Shown here: one piece after another, positions 1 to 7,104 of the stretch
Layout: each line of letters begins with the position of its first letter
Position numbering within the stretch: position 1 is the stretch's first letter
Origin: Desulfuromonadaceae bacterium
Lineage (GTDB): Bacteria; Desulfobacterota; Desulfuromonadia; Desulfuromonadales; Desulfuromonadaceae
Assembly: GCA_027065245.1 (NCBI GenBank)
Contig: JAMOOS010000274.1
Span: forward strand, 1 to 7,104
Direction: 5' to 3'
DNA: 7,104 nt
Translations under genes and position numbers: made by a program
The notes under the pieces: model-generated
What the model saw: only the letters and a program-made list of their open reading frames with translations
Database searches by the model: none
What the model was told of the DNA's origin: nothing

Positions 1-560
1 ATCAGGTGGTGCAGGATGTCCTGGCGCAGATTGACCGTCTTAATAAAACCGCTACCGATCTGCTCAATTTCGGTCGCCCCGGTTCGCCCCAGCGCGATTA
101 TCTCGATATCAACACCGTGGTGAAGGAGACGCTGTTCTTTGTTGCCCAGCATCCGGAGTCCAAGGGGGTTGAGCAGGTGCTCGATTTTGGTGATAACCTG
201 CCGGCGGTGTGGGCTGATCGCAAACAGTTGCAGCAGGTGGTACTCAATGTAATTATCAACGCCTTGCAGGCCATGGATGGCAACGGGGTATTGACGGTAC
301 GCACCATGACCTGCAATATCGTTTCCGAGGTCACGCGGGTATGTGTAAAGATCAGCGACAGCGGCGCCGGAATTGCGCCGGAGATGCTGGACAAGATTTT
401 TACGCCGTTTTATACCACCAAAAACCGGGGTACCGGCCTGGGACTGGCGATATGCAAACAGCTGATGGATCAGAACGATGGCGGTATCCGCGTGGAGAGT
501 ACCCCTGGCGCTGGCGCCTGCTTTACCATTTTTTTGCCGGCATGCGCCATGCCGCAGTGA
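1..560 (+). CDS. Sensor histidine kinase, C-terminal part (partial at window start)
   Basis: This is the C-terminal end of a membrane- or cytosol-located sensor kinase that autophosphorylates on histidine and passes the phosphate to a response regulator. The reading frame is open to the window edge (first full codon at 3), so the start, sensor region and H-box are missing. Residues are counted here from the codon at 6. The first ~25 residues (AQIDRLNKTATDLLNFGRP) match the second helix of the DHp dimerisation domain of NtrB/AtoS/ZraS-like kinases. An HATPase_c domain follows. Its N-box is LNVIINALQAM with the Mg-binding Asn at N85, the G1 box is DSGAGI (118-123), the F-box is IFTPFYTTK, and the G2 box is GTGLGL (142-147). 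All ATP-binding motifs are intact, so the kinase should be active. The stop is TGA at 558-560, 15 bases before the response regulator, which argues for one transcript and a cognate pair. The signal sensed cannot be told from this fragment. Confidence 0.95.
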   Translation, partial: QVVQDVLAQIDRLNKTATDLLNFGRPGSPQRDYLDINTVVKETLFFVAQHPESKGVEQVLDFGDNLPAVWADRKQLQQVVLNVIINALQAMDGNGVLTVRTMTCNIVSEVTRVCVKISDSGAGIAPEMLDKIFTPFYTTKNRGTGLGLAICKQLMDQNDGGIRVESTPGAGACFTIFLPACAMPQ

Positions 561-565
561 TGAAC

Positions 566-575
566 AGGAACACGG
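566..575 (+). promoter_or_regulatory. Ribosome binding site for the response regulator
   Basis: AGGA at 566-569 lies six bases before the ATG at 576, inside the 15-base gap after the kinase stop codon. It is a moderate Shine-Dalgarno match and supports ATG 576 as the start. That start also places the receiver-domain acidic pair exactly where expected near the N-terminus. Confidence 0.6.
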
Positions 576-1937
<1,362 letters not shown>

Positions 1938-1991
1938 TTGCACCGTGCCCGGCCAGTTACTTTGGGCGTTGCTGTTTCTCTACCCCGCTAA

Positions 1992-4673
1992 ATGGATACT
2001 TTCTCTATGGCTGCCAGCGTTTTTCTTATCGACGGCTCCTCCTATATCTATCGCGCCTACTACGCTATTCGTCACCTGTCTAATTCGCGTGGTATTCCCT
2101 GCAACGCGGTGTTCGGCTTTACTAAAATGCTCCTTAAGGTGGTGCGTGATTACCAGCCCGACGAGCTGGCGGTGATTTTTGATGCCCGGGGGGAAACCTT
2201 CCGTCACCAGTTGTACGCTGACTACAAGGCCAACCGCGCCAGCATGCCAGAAGATTTGGCGGCACAGATTCCGCTGATCAAACAGGTGGTGGACGGTTTC
2301 AACATCGCCCGCCTGGAGGTGGACGGTTTTGAGGCCGACGATATTATTGCCACCCTGGCGCGACGCAAGGCGGCGCAGGGTTATGACGTTACCATCGTCA
2401 GCGGTGATAAGGACCTGATGCAGGTGATAGGTGAGCGGGTGCGGATGCTCGACACCATGAAAGATAAAATTTTTACCGCAGCCGAAGTAAAGGAGCGTTT
2501 TGGCGGCACTCCGGCGCAGGTGATCGAGGTGCAGGCGCTGGCCGGCGACAGTTCCGACAATGTGCCCGGAGTGCCCGGAATCGGTGAAAAGACCGCCAAA
2601 GCACTGATCGAGCAATTTGGCAGCGTCGATAATCTCCTCGCTAACATCGACCAGGTAAAAGGGGAGAAACGGCGGCAGAATCTGCGTGATTACGCCGAGC
2701 AGGCGCGCCTGTCGCGCCGGTTGGTAACCCTCGATGCCGATATGGAGCTGGATCTCGATGGTGTCGATTTCAGCCTGCGTTCCCCCGATGGCGCCGCGCT
2801 GGGAGCGTTGTTTAAAGATTTAGAATTTACCCAGTTGTATCAGGAGTTTGCCGCCGTGGAGCCACAGCGGGCGGCCCGTGGCGCCTACCAGTGTGTGGTA
2901 ACCAGCGAGCAATTGGAGGAGATGATAGCCTGCCTGCGCCGGGCAGAGAAAATCAGCATTGATACCGAGACAACCTCGTTGCAGGCGCTGCAGGCTGATC
3001 TGGTGGGCCTGAGCTTTGCCGTGGAGGCTGGCAGCGGCTGGTATGTGCCGGTGGGACACACCGGCTTGAGCGCCACCGACCAGTTGCCGCTGGAACAGGT
3101 GCTGGCGGCATTGCGGCCGCTGCTGGAAGACGAGAACTGCGCCAAGGTGGGGCAAAACCTCAAGTACGACTATCTGGTGCTGCGCCGCGCCGGTATCGAG
3201 CTGCGCGGTATTGTTGCCGACACCATGCTGATGTCGTATCTGCTCTATCCCCAGGCGCGCTCCCATGGTTTGGACAGCATGGCGGCCGAACACCTCGACT
3301 ACCAGATGATCGCCTACAGCGATGTGACCGGCAGTGGCAAAAAACAGATCGGTTTTGCCGCGGTTGATCTGGAGCGCGCCACAATGTATGCCGCCGAAGA
3401 CGCCGACATCACCCTGCGTCTGTTTGAACTGTTTGACGCCCGCCTCGACGGCGAGCTGCGCACTTTGTTTGAGCAGGTGGAATTGCCGCTGCTGACGGTG
3501 CTGGCGCAGATGGAGTGGCACGGTATCGCCGTGGACAGCGCCTGCCTCAACGGCCTTAGCGCCGATTTCGCCCGTCGCGCCGCCGGACTACGTCAGCAGA
3601 TCTATGCCCTGGCCGGGACGGAATTTAATATCAACTCACCTAAGCAGTTGGGCGAAATTCTGTTTGATAAACTGGGATTGCCCCACGGCAAAAAGACCAA
3701 AACCGGCTGGTCTACGGCGGTGGGGGTACTCGACAAGCTGGCCGACAAGCACGAGATTGTCGCGCTGGTACTGGAATACCGCTCAGTGGTTAAGTTACAG
3801 GGAACCTACAGCGATGCCCTGCCCAAACTGGCCGACGCGCACGGGCGCATCCATACGTCGTTTAATCAGGCGGTTACCGCCACCGGTCGGTTGTCCTCCA
3901 GCGACCCTAATCTGCAAAACATCCCTGTTCGCACCGAAGCCGGGCGCGCCATCCGCGCCGCTTTTGTGCCGGCGCCGGGCAATATCCTGCTGGCGGCAGA
4001 CTATTCGCAGATTGAGCTGCGGGTAATGGCGCATCTGGCCGGAGAACCGGCATTGCAACAGAGTTTTCTCAGCGGCGAGGATATCCATCGCCGCACTGCC
4101 GCCGAAATTTTTGGCGTGTTTGATGCCATGGTGGATGACGAAATGCGCCGCCGCGCCAAAACCATCAACTTTGGCATTTTGTACGGCATGGGCGCTTACA
4201 GCCTGGGGCGTGAGCTGGGCATCTCCAGCAAAGAAGCGCAGCGCTATATCGACAGCTATTTTGAGCGCTACCCGCAGGTATGCCGGTTTATCAACGAATG
4301 TGTCGAGACGGCGCGTCGTCAGCAATACGTTACCACTCTGCTGGGGCGGCGCTGTGCCGTGACCGACATCAATAGCCGTAACCATCAGCAGCGCAGCTAT
4401 GCTGAGCGCAACGCCGTCAACTATCCGGTGCAGGGCAGTGCCGCCGACATTATCAAGGTGGCCATGATCAACATCCACAACTGTTTTCGGCAGCAGCGGC
4501 TACGCAGTCGTATGGTGCTGCAGGTACACGACGAACTGGTGTTTGACGTGGCCGCGGACGAGCTGGACGAGGTGCGTGCCGTGGTGGAGGAGGAGATGAC
4601 CTCTGCCGTGGAACTGGATGTGCCGTTGCAGGTTACCATCGGCTGCGGTGCCAACTGGTGCGAGGCGCATTAG
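1992..4673 (+). CDS. polA: DNA polymerase I
   Basis: Family A DNA polymerase that fills gaps, removes RNA primers from Okazaki fragments and serves excision repair. From ATG 1992 it has 893 residues (E. coli PolA has 928). The 5'-nuclease domain (about 8-270) keeps the metal-binding acids D14, D64, E114, D116, D117, D139, D141, D186 and D189. The 3'-5' exonuclease domain (about 300-480) keeps D324, E326, D393, Y466 and D470, so proofreading should be active; several Gram-positive and thermophilic PolAs have lost these residues. The polymerase domain (about 510-893) has motif A DYSQIELR (D670), motif B with R719, K723, F727 and Y731, and motif C VHDEL (D847). Phe at 727 matches E. coli F762. 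An in-frame TAA directly precedes ATG 1992. A second ATG at 2007 gives MAASVFLIDGSSY and fits the family N-terminus equally well. Neither start has a clear Shine-Dalgarno sequence, so the start is uncertain by five codons. The gene follows the response regulator after 54 bases with no visible terminator. Confidence 0.98.
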   Translation: MDTFSMAASVFLIDGSSYIYRAYYAIRHLSNSRGIPCNAVFGFTKMLLKVVRDYQPDELAVIFDARGETFRHQLYADYKANRASMPEDLAAQIPLIKQVVDGFNIARLEVDGFEADDIIATLARRKAAQGYDVTIVSGDKDLMQVIGERVRMLDTMKDKIFTAAEVKERFGGTPAQVIEVQALAGDSSDNVPGVPGIGEKTAKALIEQFGSVDNLLANIDQVKGEKRRQNLRDYAEQARLSRRLVTLDADMELDLDGVDFSLRSPDGAALGALFKDLEFTQLYQEFAAVEPQRAARGAYQCVVTSEQLEEMIACLRRAEKISIDTETTSLQALQADLVGLSFAVEAGSGWYVPVGHTGLSATDQLPLEQVLAALRPLLEDENCAKVGQNLKYDYLVLRRAGIELRGIVADTMLMSYLLYPQARSHGLDSMAAEHLDYQMIAYSDVTGSGKKQIGFAAVDLERATMYAAEDADITLRLFELFDARLDGELRTLFEQVELPLLTVLAQMEWHGIAVDSACLNGLSADFARRAAGLRQQIYALAGTEFNINSPKQLGEILFDKLGLPHGKKTKTGWSTAVGVLDKLADKHEIVALVLEYRSVVKLQGTYSDALPKLADAHGRIHTSFNQAVTATGRLSSSDPNLQNIPVRTEAGRAIRAAFVPAPGNILLAADYSQIELRVMAHLAGEPALQQSFLSGEDIHRRTAAEIFGVFDAMVDDEMRRRAKTINFGILYGMGAYSLGRELGISSKEAQRYIDSYFERYPQVCRFINECVETARRQQYVTTLLGRRCAVTDINSRNHQQRSYAERNAVNYPVQGSAADIIKVAMINIHNCFRQQRLRSRMVLQVHDELVFDVAADELDEVRAVVEEEMTSAVELDVPLQVTIGCGANWCEAH

Positions 4674-4717
4674 CGTAGCAACGGCATTAAGTAGTACACT
4701 AAGCGGGAGTTCTGCGT

Positions 4718-4777
4718 TATACTCGAACCTATTTAACTGGTTTGGCAGTATCTTGTCTGGTATCGGGATGATATAAA
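4718..4777 (+). promoter_or_regulatory. Possible promoter region for the hydroxyacid dehydrogenase gene
   Basis: The 176-base gap after polA is more AT-rich in its middle than the flanking genes and holds two hexamers resembling a sigma-70 -10 box: TATACT at 4718-4723 and TATAAA at 4772-4777. Neither has a good -35 partner at 16-18 bases. TACACT lies upstream of the first, TATCTT upstream of the second, and the better TTGTCT at 4753-4758 is only 13 bases from TATAAA. I see no clear terminator for polA in this gap, so read-through from polA is also possible. This is a weak call based on position and base composition. Confidence 0.25.
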
Positions 4778-4836
4778 TTTCCTGTTTTGTCACATTAGGG
4801 GGCGTCCTGGCTTTGGGCCGGATGCAGCAGCTTTAA

Positions 4837-4849
4837 AAGGAGAGGGACT
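4837..4849 (+). promoter_or_regulatory. Strong Shine-Dalgarno site for the dehydrogenase gene
   Basis: AAGGAG at 4837-4842 lies seven bases upstream of ATG 4850, near-ideal spacing. It fixes the start of the dehydrogenase and is much stronger than anything ahead of polA, suggesting efficient translation. Confidence 0.85.
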
Positions 4850-5716
4850 ATGATCAAGGAGATTGGTTTCATCGGTTTGGGGACGGTGGGCAAGTTTATG
4901 GCGATGAACTTGCTCAAGGGCAACTACAATTTAACCGTGTATGACGACAACGCCGAAGCGGTGCAGGCGCTGGTGGACAAGGGCGCCGGTGCCGCTGCAT
5001 CCGCCATCGACGCAGCTCGCGGCAAGGATCTGGTGATGACAGTTTTGCCCGGTGAGGACGCGCTGAAGAACGCTCTGTCGGTGGACGGCGAGTTTCTCGC
5101 CGGTGTCGCGCCAGGGACTATCCTGTGCGATTTGGGTACCCACTCACTGGAGCTGACCAAGGAGATTGCCAAGCAGGCGGCGAAAAAAAAGGTTCTCTTT
5201 ATTGACGCACCGGTATGGGGCACTAAAGAACATGCCGCCCACGGTCTGCTCACCATCCTCGTTGGTGGTGATAACTCGGTGGTATCGCGCTGTCGCGAGG
5301 CGCTCACTTATATTGGCCTCAATATTCTCCATGTCGGTGATGCCGGTGACGGCACCAAGATGCGCTTTGTGGTAACTCTGGTGCAGGCGCAACTGATGGA
5401 AGCCCTGGCCGAAGGGCTCATTCTCGGCGAACGCCTCGGTTTCACTTCCGACCAGATTCTCGAAGTGCTTGACGCCGGTGGCGTCGGTTCGCCGTTGATC
5501 CACAAAAAAGGGCGCTCCATGGCGCGCGGTGATTTTACCCGTAACCTGGCGCTCAAATATGTCTACGACGGTTTGTGTAAAGTCAAAAAAGCCGCTGATA
5601 TTACCGGCGCCCGCCTGCCCGGCATGGAAGCGACTCTGGAAGTGTATGCCGAAGCCATGGAAGATGGCCGCGGCGAGCAGGATTTTTCCGCCATCATCAA
5701 GGTGCTGCGCAAGTAG
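4850..5716 (+). CDS. NAD(P)-dependent beta-hydroxyacid dehydrogenase family protein (GLYR/HIBADH-like) with divergent active site
   Basis: A 288-residue soluble oxidoreductase of the 3-hydroxyisobutyrate / glyoxylate-succinic semialdehyde reductase superfamily, whose members interconvert small hydroxyacids and aldehydes or oxoacids. The N-terminal Rossmann domain has GLGTVG at 9-14, and beta-2 ends in VYDDN (D32/D33), which suggests NAD(H) rather than NADP(H). VLPGED follows at the usual place. The all-helical C-terminal domain carries the catalytic lysine K170 in GDGTKMRF, resembling the KMKL of GLYR-type enzymes. Length is normal. Several conserved positions differ. The substrate motif DAPVSG reads DAPVWG (W123). 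The Asn six residues after the catalytic Lys in the GLYR group is T176. The usual LKHxxKDL segment reads LKYVYDGL, with D240-G241 in place of Lys-Asp. The substrate is therefore probably not the classic one and I give no gene symbol. The gene appears monocistronic, with a strong ribosome binding site before it and a strong terminator after it. Confidence 0.9.
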   Translation: MIKEIGFIGLGTVGKFMAMNLLKGNYNLTVYDDNAEAVQALVDKGAGAAASAIDAARGKDLVMTVLPGEDALKNALSVDGEFLAGVAPGTILCDLGTHSLELTKEIAKQAAKKKVLFIDAPVWGTKEHAAHGLLTILVGGDNSVVSRCREALTYIGLNILHVGDAGDGTKMRFVVTLVQAQLMEALAEGLILGERLGFTSDQILEVLDAGGVGSPLIHKKGRSMARGDFTRNLALKYVYDGLCKVKKAADITGARLPGMEATLEVYAEAMEDGRGEQDFSAIIKVLRK

Positions 5717-5741
5717 AGCATCATTTAAGAGCATTGCTAAT

Positions 5742-5783
5742 CAGCGCCCCCGTGTCGTTATGGTACGGGGGCGCTGTTTGTTT
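5742..5783 (+). terminator. Rho-independent terminator after the dehydrogenase gene
   Basis: CAGCGCCCCCGT at 5742-5753 pairs perfectly over 12 bases with ACGGGGGCGCTG at 5765-5776, leaving an 11-base loop. The stem is followed by TTTGTTT at 5777-5783. It begins 25 bases after the dehydrogenase stop codon. It sits between convergent genes, but the minus-strand side lacks a T-tract, so it should work mainly for plus-strand transcripts. The hairpin could still help stop or stabilise the minus-strand transcript ending at 5798. Confidence 0.92.
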
Positions 5784-5797
5784 ATGCGCACTGGCGG

Positions 5798-7104
5798 TTA
5801 CCTTTGCGCCAGTAGTTCAATGGTATGGTATGCTTGTACTTTGCTACCCTGTTTCGACAGCGCGCCGCGCAACATCATCAGGCAGCCGGGACAATCCATG
5901 GCGACAATTTCGGCACCACTGGCGGTAATATCTGCCAGTTTGTCAGCATTGATTTTTCTGGCTATCTGCGGCTGACCGTTGAAGGAATAGGAACCGCCAA
6001 AACCGCAGCAGCGGTCGGCATGTTCCATCTCCACCACCTCGGCTCCCAGTTGGCGTAGCAGGGCGCGCGGTTGTTCATCCACAGCGCAACTACGTTTGAG
6101 GTGGCAGGAATCGTGGTAGGTAACCTTGATGTTATTCATGGCCTCAGTCACCTCCACCTTAAGCACATCGTGCAGAAACGCCGCCGCGTCGAGGGTTTTT
6201 TCCGCCAGCTTGCGCGCTTTAAGCAGCATGGCGGCGTCACCGCGCAGTGCCGAAACAAAATGCTCGCGTAGTGCCGCGGTGCAGGTGGGACAGGTGGTAA
6301 GCACATAGTCGGGGTCGTCGGCCAGCAGAGCACTTACATTCTGCCGCGCCAGTTCCACAACCGTTTCGCTGTCGCCGGAATACAGTGCCGGTACGCCGCA
6401 GCAGTTTTGCTGCTCGGGGAATATCATCTCTACCTGCTGCTGTTTAAGCACCGTGGCCAGAGCCTCTCCCAGTTGAGGATAGATAAAATCGCTGGCGCAG
6501 CCAGCAAAAAACGCCACGCGCAACCGTGGTTTATCCACTTTGAGATCAAGGTGTTTTACCCGATCGCGAAACGGCTGCGCGGCTATGGCAGGCAGCGTGC
6601 GCCACTCGGTATAAGCGCTGAAATACAGGGGCAGATGGCGAATTTCGCCAGCGCTTGTCAACGGTTTTTGCAGCCGGGCGGCGGCCCGCAGCATGGTATG
6701 AAACAGGCGGCGATTTTTCATTACGCGGCGGAACATGATGTTTTTCGCCAGTGGCAGCCCGTGCTGCTGCACCACCTCGCGGCGTAATTTAAGAATAATT
6801 TTTTCCAGGTCGATATGCGCCGGGCATACCTCTACGCAACTGCGGCAGCCGATACACGCCTGGACGATCCCGGCGGCGGTGTCCATGCCGTTTTGAAAAG
6901 CGGTGAGAATAATACCGATGGCGCCGATATATACATGGCCGAAAGCGTGGCCGCCCACGGTCTGATATACCGGGCAGACGTTGGCGCAGGCACCGCAACG
7001 CACGCAGCGCAAAGCCTGGCGGCAGTCGTTGTCGGCAGCCAGTTTGCTGCGACCGTTATCCACCAGCACAATATGCAACGGCTTCGGTTTGCCGTGCCAC
7101 AGCG
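5798..7104 (-). CDS. LutB-LutA-type fused iron-sulfur protein (lactate utilisation / (Fe-S)-binding), partial
   Basis: C-terminal ~435 residues of a larger iron-sulfur protein, probably part of an L-lactate (or other 2-hydroxyacid) oxidation complex that passes electrons through Fe-S clusters. The frame stays open to the window edge. The codon at 7078 is TTG and probably an internal Leu, because the residues before it (LWHGKPKP) run straight into LHIVLVDNGRSK, which resembles the region before the LutB ferredoxin motifs. Counting from 7078, C25-C28-C31-C35P and C75-C78-C81-C85P are two [4Fe-4S] motifs, separated by GGHAFGHVYIGAIGIILT, a LutB/YkgF-like signature. A linker (about 100-195) leads to a LutA/GlcF-like region with two CCG domains. 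The first has AGC, CCG (C226-C227) and CPTC; the second has CHLKRSC, CCGFGG (C357-C358) and CPGC. LutB and LutA are separate proteins in Bacillus, so this is a fusion. A LUD domain is expected upstream, outside the window. GlcF or an HdrD-like subunit is a less likely alternative. Confidence 0.88.
   Translation of the reverse strand, partial: LWHGKPKPLHIVLVDNGRSKLAADNDCRQALRCVRCGACANVCPVYQTVGGHAFGHVYIGAIGIILTAFQNGMDTAAGIVQACIGCRSCVEVCPAHIDLEKIILKLRREVVQQHGLPLAKNIMFRRVMKNRRLFHTMLRAAARLQKPLTSAGEIRHLPLYFSAYTEWRTLPAIAAQPFRDRVKHLDLKVDKPRLRVAFFAGCASDFIYPQLGEALATVLKQQQVEMIFPEQQNCCGVPALYSGDSETVVELARQNVSALLADDPDYVLTTCPTCTAALREHFVSALRGDAAMLLKARKLAEKTLDAAAFLHDVLKVEVTEAMNNIKVTYHDSCHLKRSCAVDEQPRALLRQLGAEVVEMEHADRCCGFGGSYSFNGQPQIARKINADKLADITASGAEIVAMDCPGCLMMLRGALSKQGSKVQAYHTIELLAQR

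Noticed and set aside
1947..1967. GCCC...GGGC hairpin between the response regulator and polA as a terminator
   Set aside because: The stem is only four base pairs with a 13-base loop and no following T-run, too weak to support termination.
1945..2175. 76-codon open frame on the plus strand overlapping the start of polA
   Set aside because: Most of it overlaps the conserved 5'-nuclease N-terminus of PolA in another frame. It has no ribosome binding site and no recognisable motif.
4742..4757. TTGGCAGTATCTTGTC upstream of the dehydrogenase as a sigma-54 -24/-12 promoter
   Set aside because: The -24 half (TTGGCA) fits, but the -12 half should be TTGC with GC ten bases after GG. Here TTG is one base too close and the invariant GC is absent. 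It was tempting because a sigma-54 activator is encoded in the window.
5183..5190. Run of eight A residues in the dehydrogenase gene as a slippage or frameshift site
   Set aside because: The frame is continuous through it, with conserved motifs on both sides (GLGTVG before, DAPVWG and K170 after). No overlapping frame with coding content is offered by a shift.
6407..6787. 126-codon plus-strand open frame inside the iron-sulfur gene
   Set aside because: It is antisense to the CCG-domain gene, with no conserved motif or translation signal.
7076..7078. TTG as the start codon of the iron-sulfur gene
   Set aside because: The frame remains open to the window edge and the preceding residues continue a LutB-like segment, so this is most likely an internal Leu codon of a longer protein.

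Overview
The window looks like ordinary chromosomal DNA from an anaerobic, probably deltaproteobacterial organism (Desulfuromonadia/Geobacter-like is my best guess). This rests on an NtrC-family two-component system, a GLYR-type hydroxyacid dehydrogenase, and a fused LutB-LutA-type lactate-utilisation iron-sulfur protein. The DNA is moderately GC-rich by eye (not computed) and dense with genes. The taxonomic call is inference; no marker such as rRNA is present.

Layout. Positions 1-560 (+) hold the C-terminal part of a sensor histidine kinase whose N-terminus and H-box lie upstream of the window. After a 15-base gap, 576-1937 (+) encodes its likely partner, a receiver / sigma-54 AAA+ / Fis-HTH response regulator. 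After a 54-base gap, 1992-4673 (+) encodes a full-length DNA polymerase I with all three domains and every catalytic residue I checked. A 176-base intergenic stretch (4674-4849) carries weak promoter-like sequence and a strong ribosome binding site for 4850-5716 (+). That gene encodes a beta-hydroxyacid dehydrogenase with several unusual active-site substitutions. A strong rho-independent terminator (12-bp perfect stem plus T-tract) sits at 5742-5783, between this gene and a convergent minus-strand gene. The minus-strand gene (5798 to beyond 7104) encodes a large iron-sulfur protein that joins LutB-like ferredoxin motifs to a LutA-like double CCG domain; its N-terminus lies outside the window.

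How they work together. The kinase and regulator form a phosphorelay that should activate sigma-54 promoters elsewhere; I see no convincing sigma-54 site here. polA is a housekeeping replication/repair gene that may simply sit downstream of the two-component pair. The dehydrogenase and the Lut-like protein both suit metabolism of small hydroxy/oxo acids, but they converge and so are not one operon. I found no mobile element, CRISPR array, tRNA or rRNA. No wholly new system is evident; the most distinctive item is the dehydrogenase with altered catalytic motifs.
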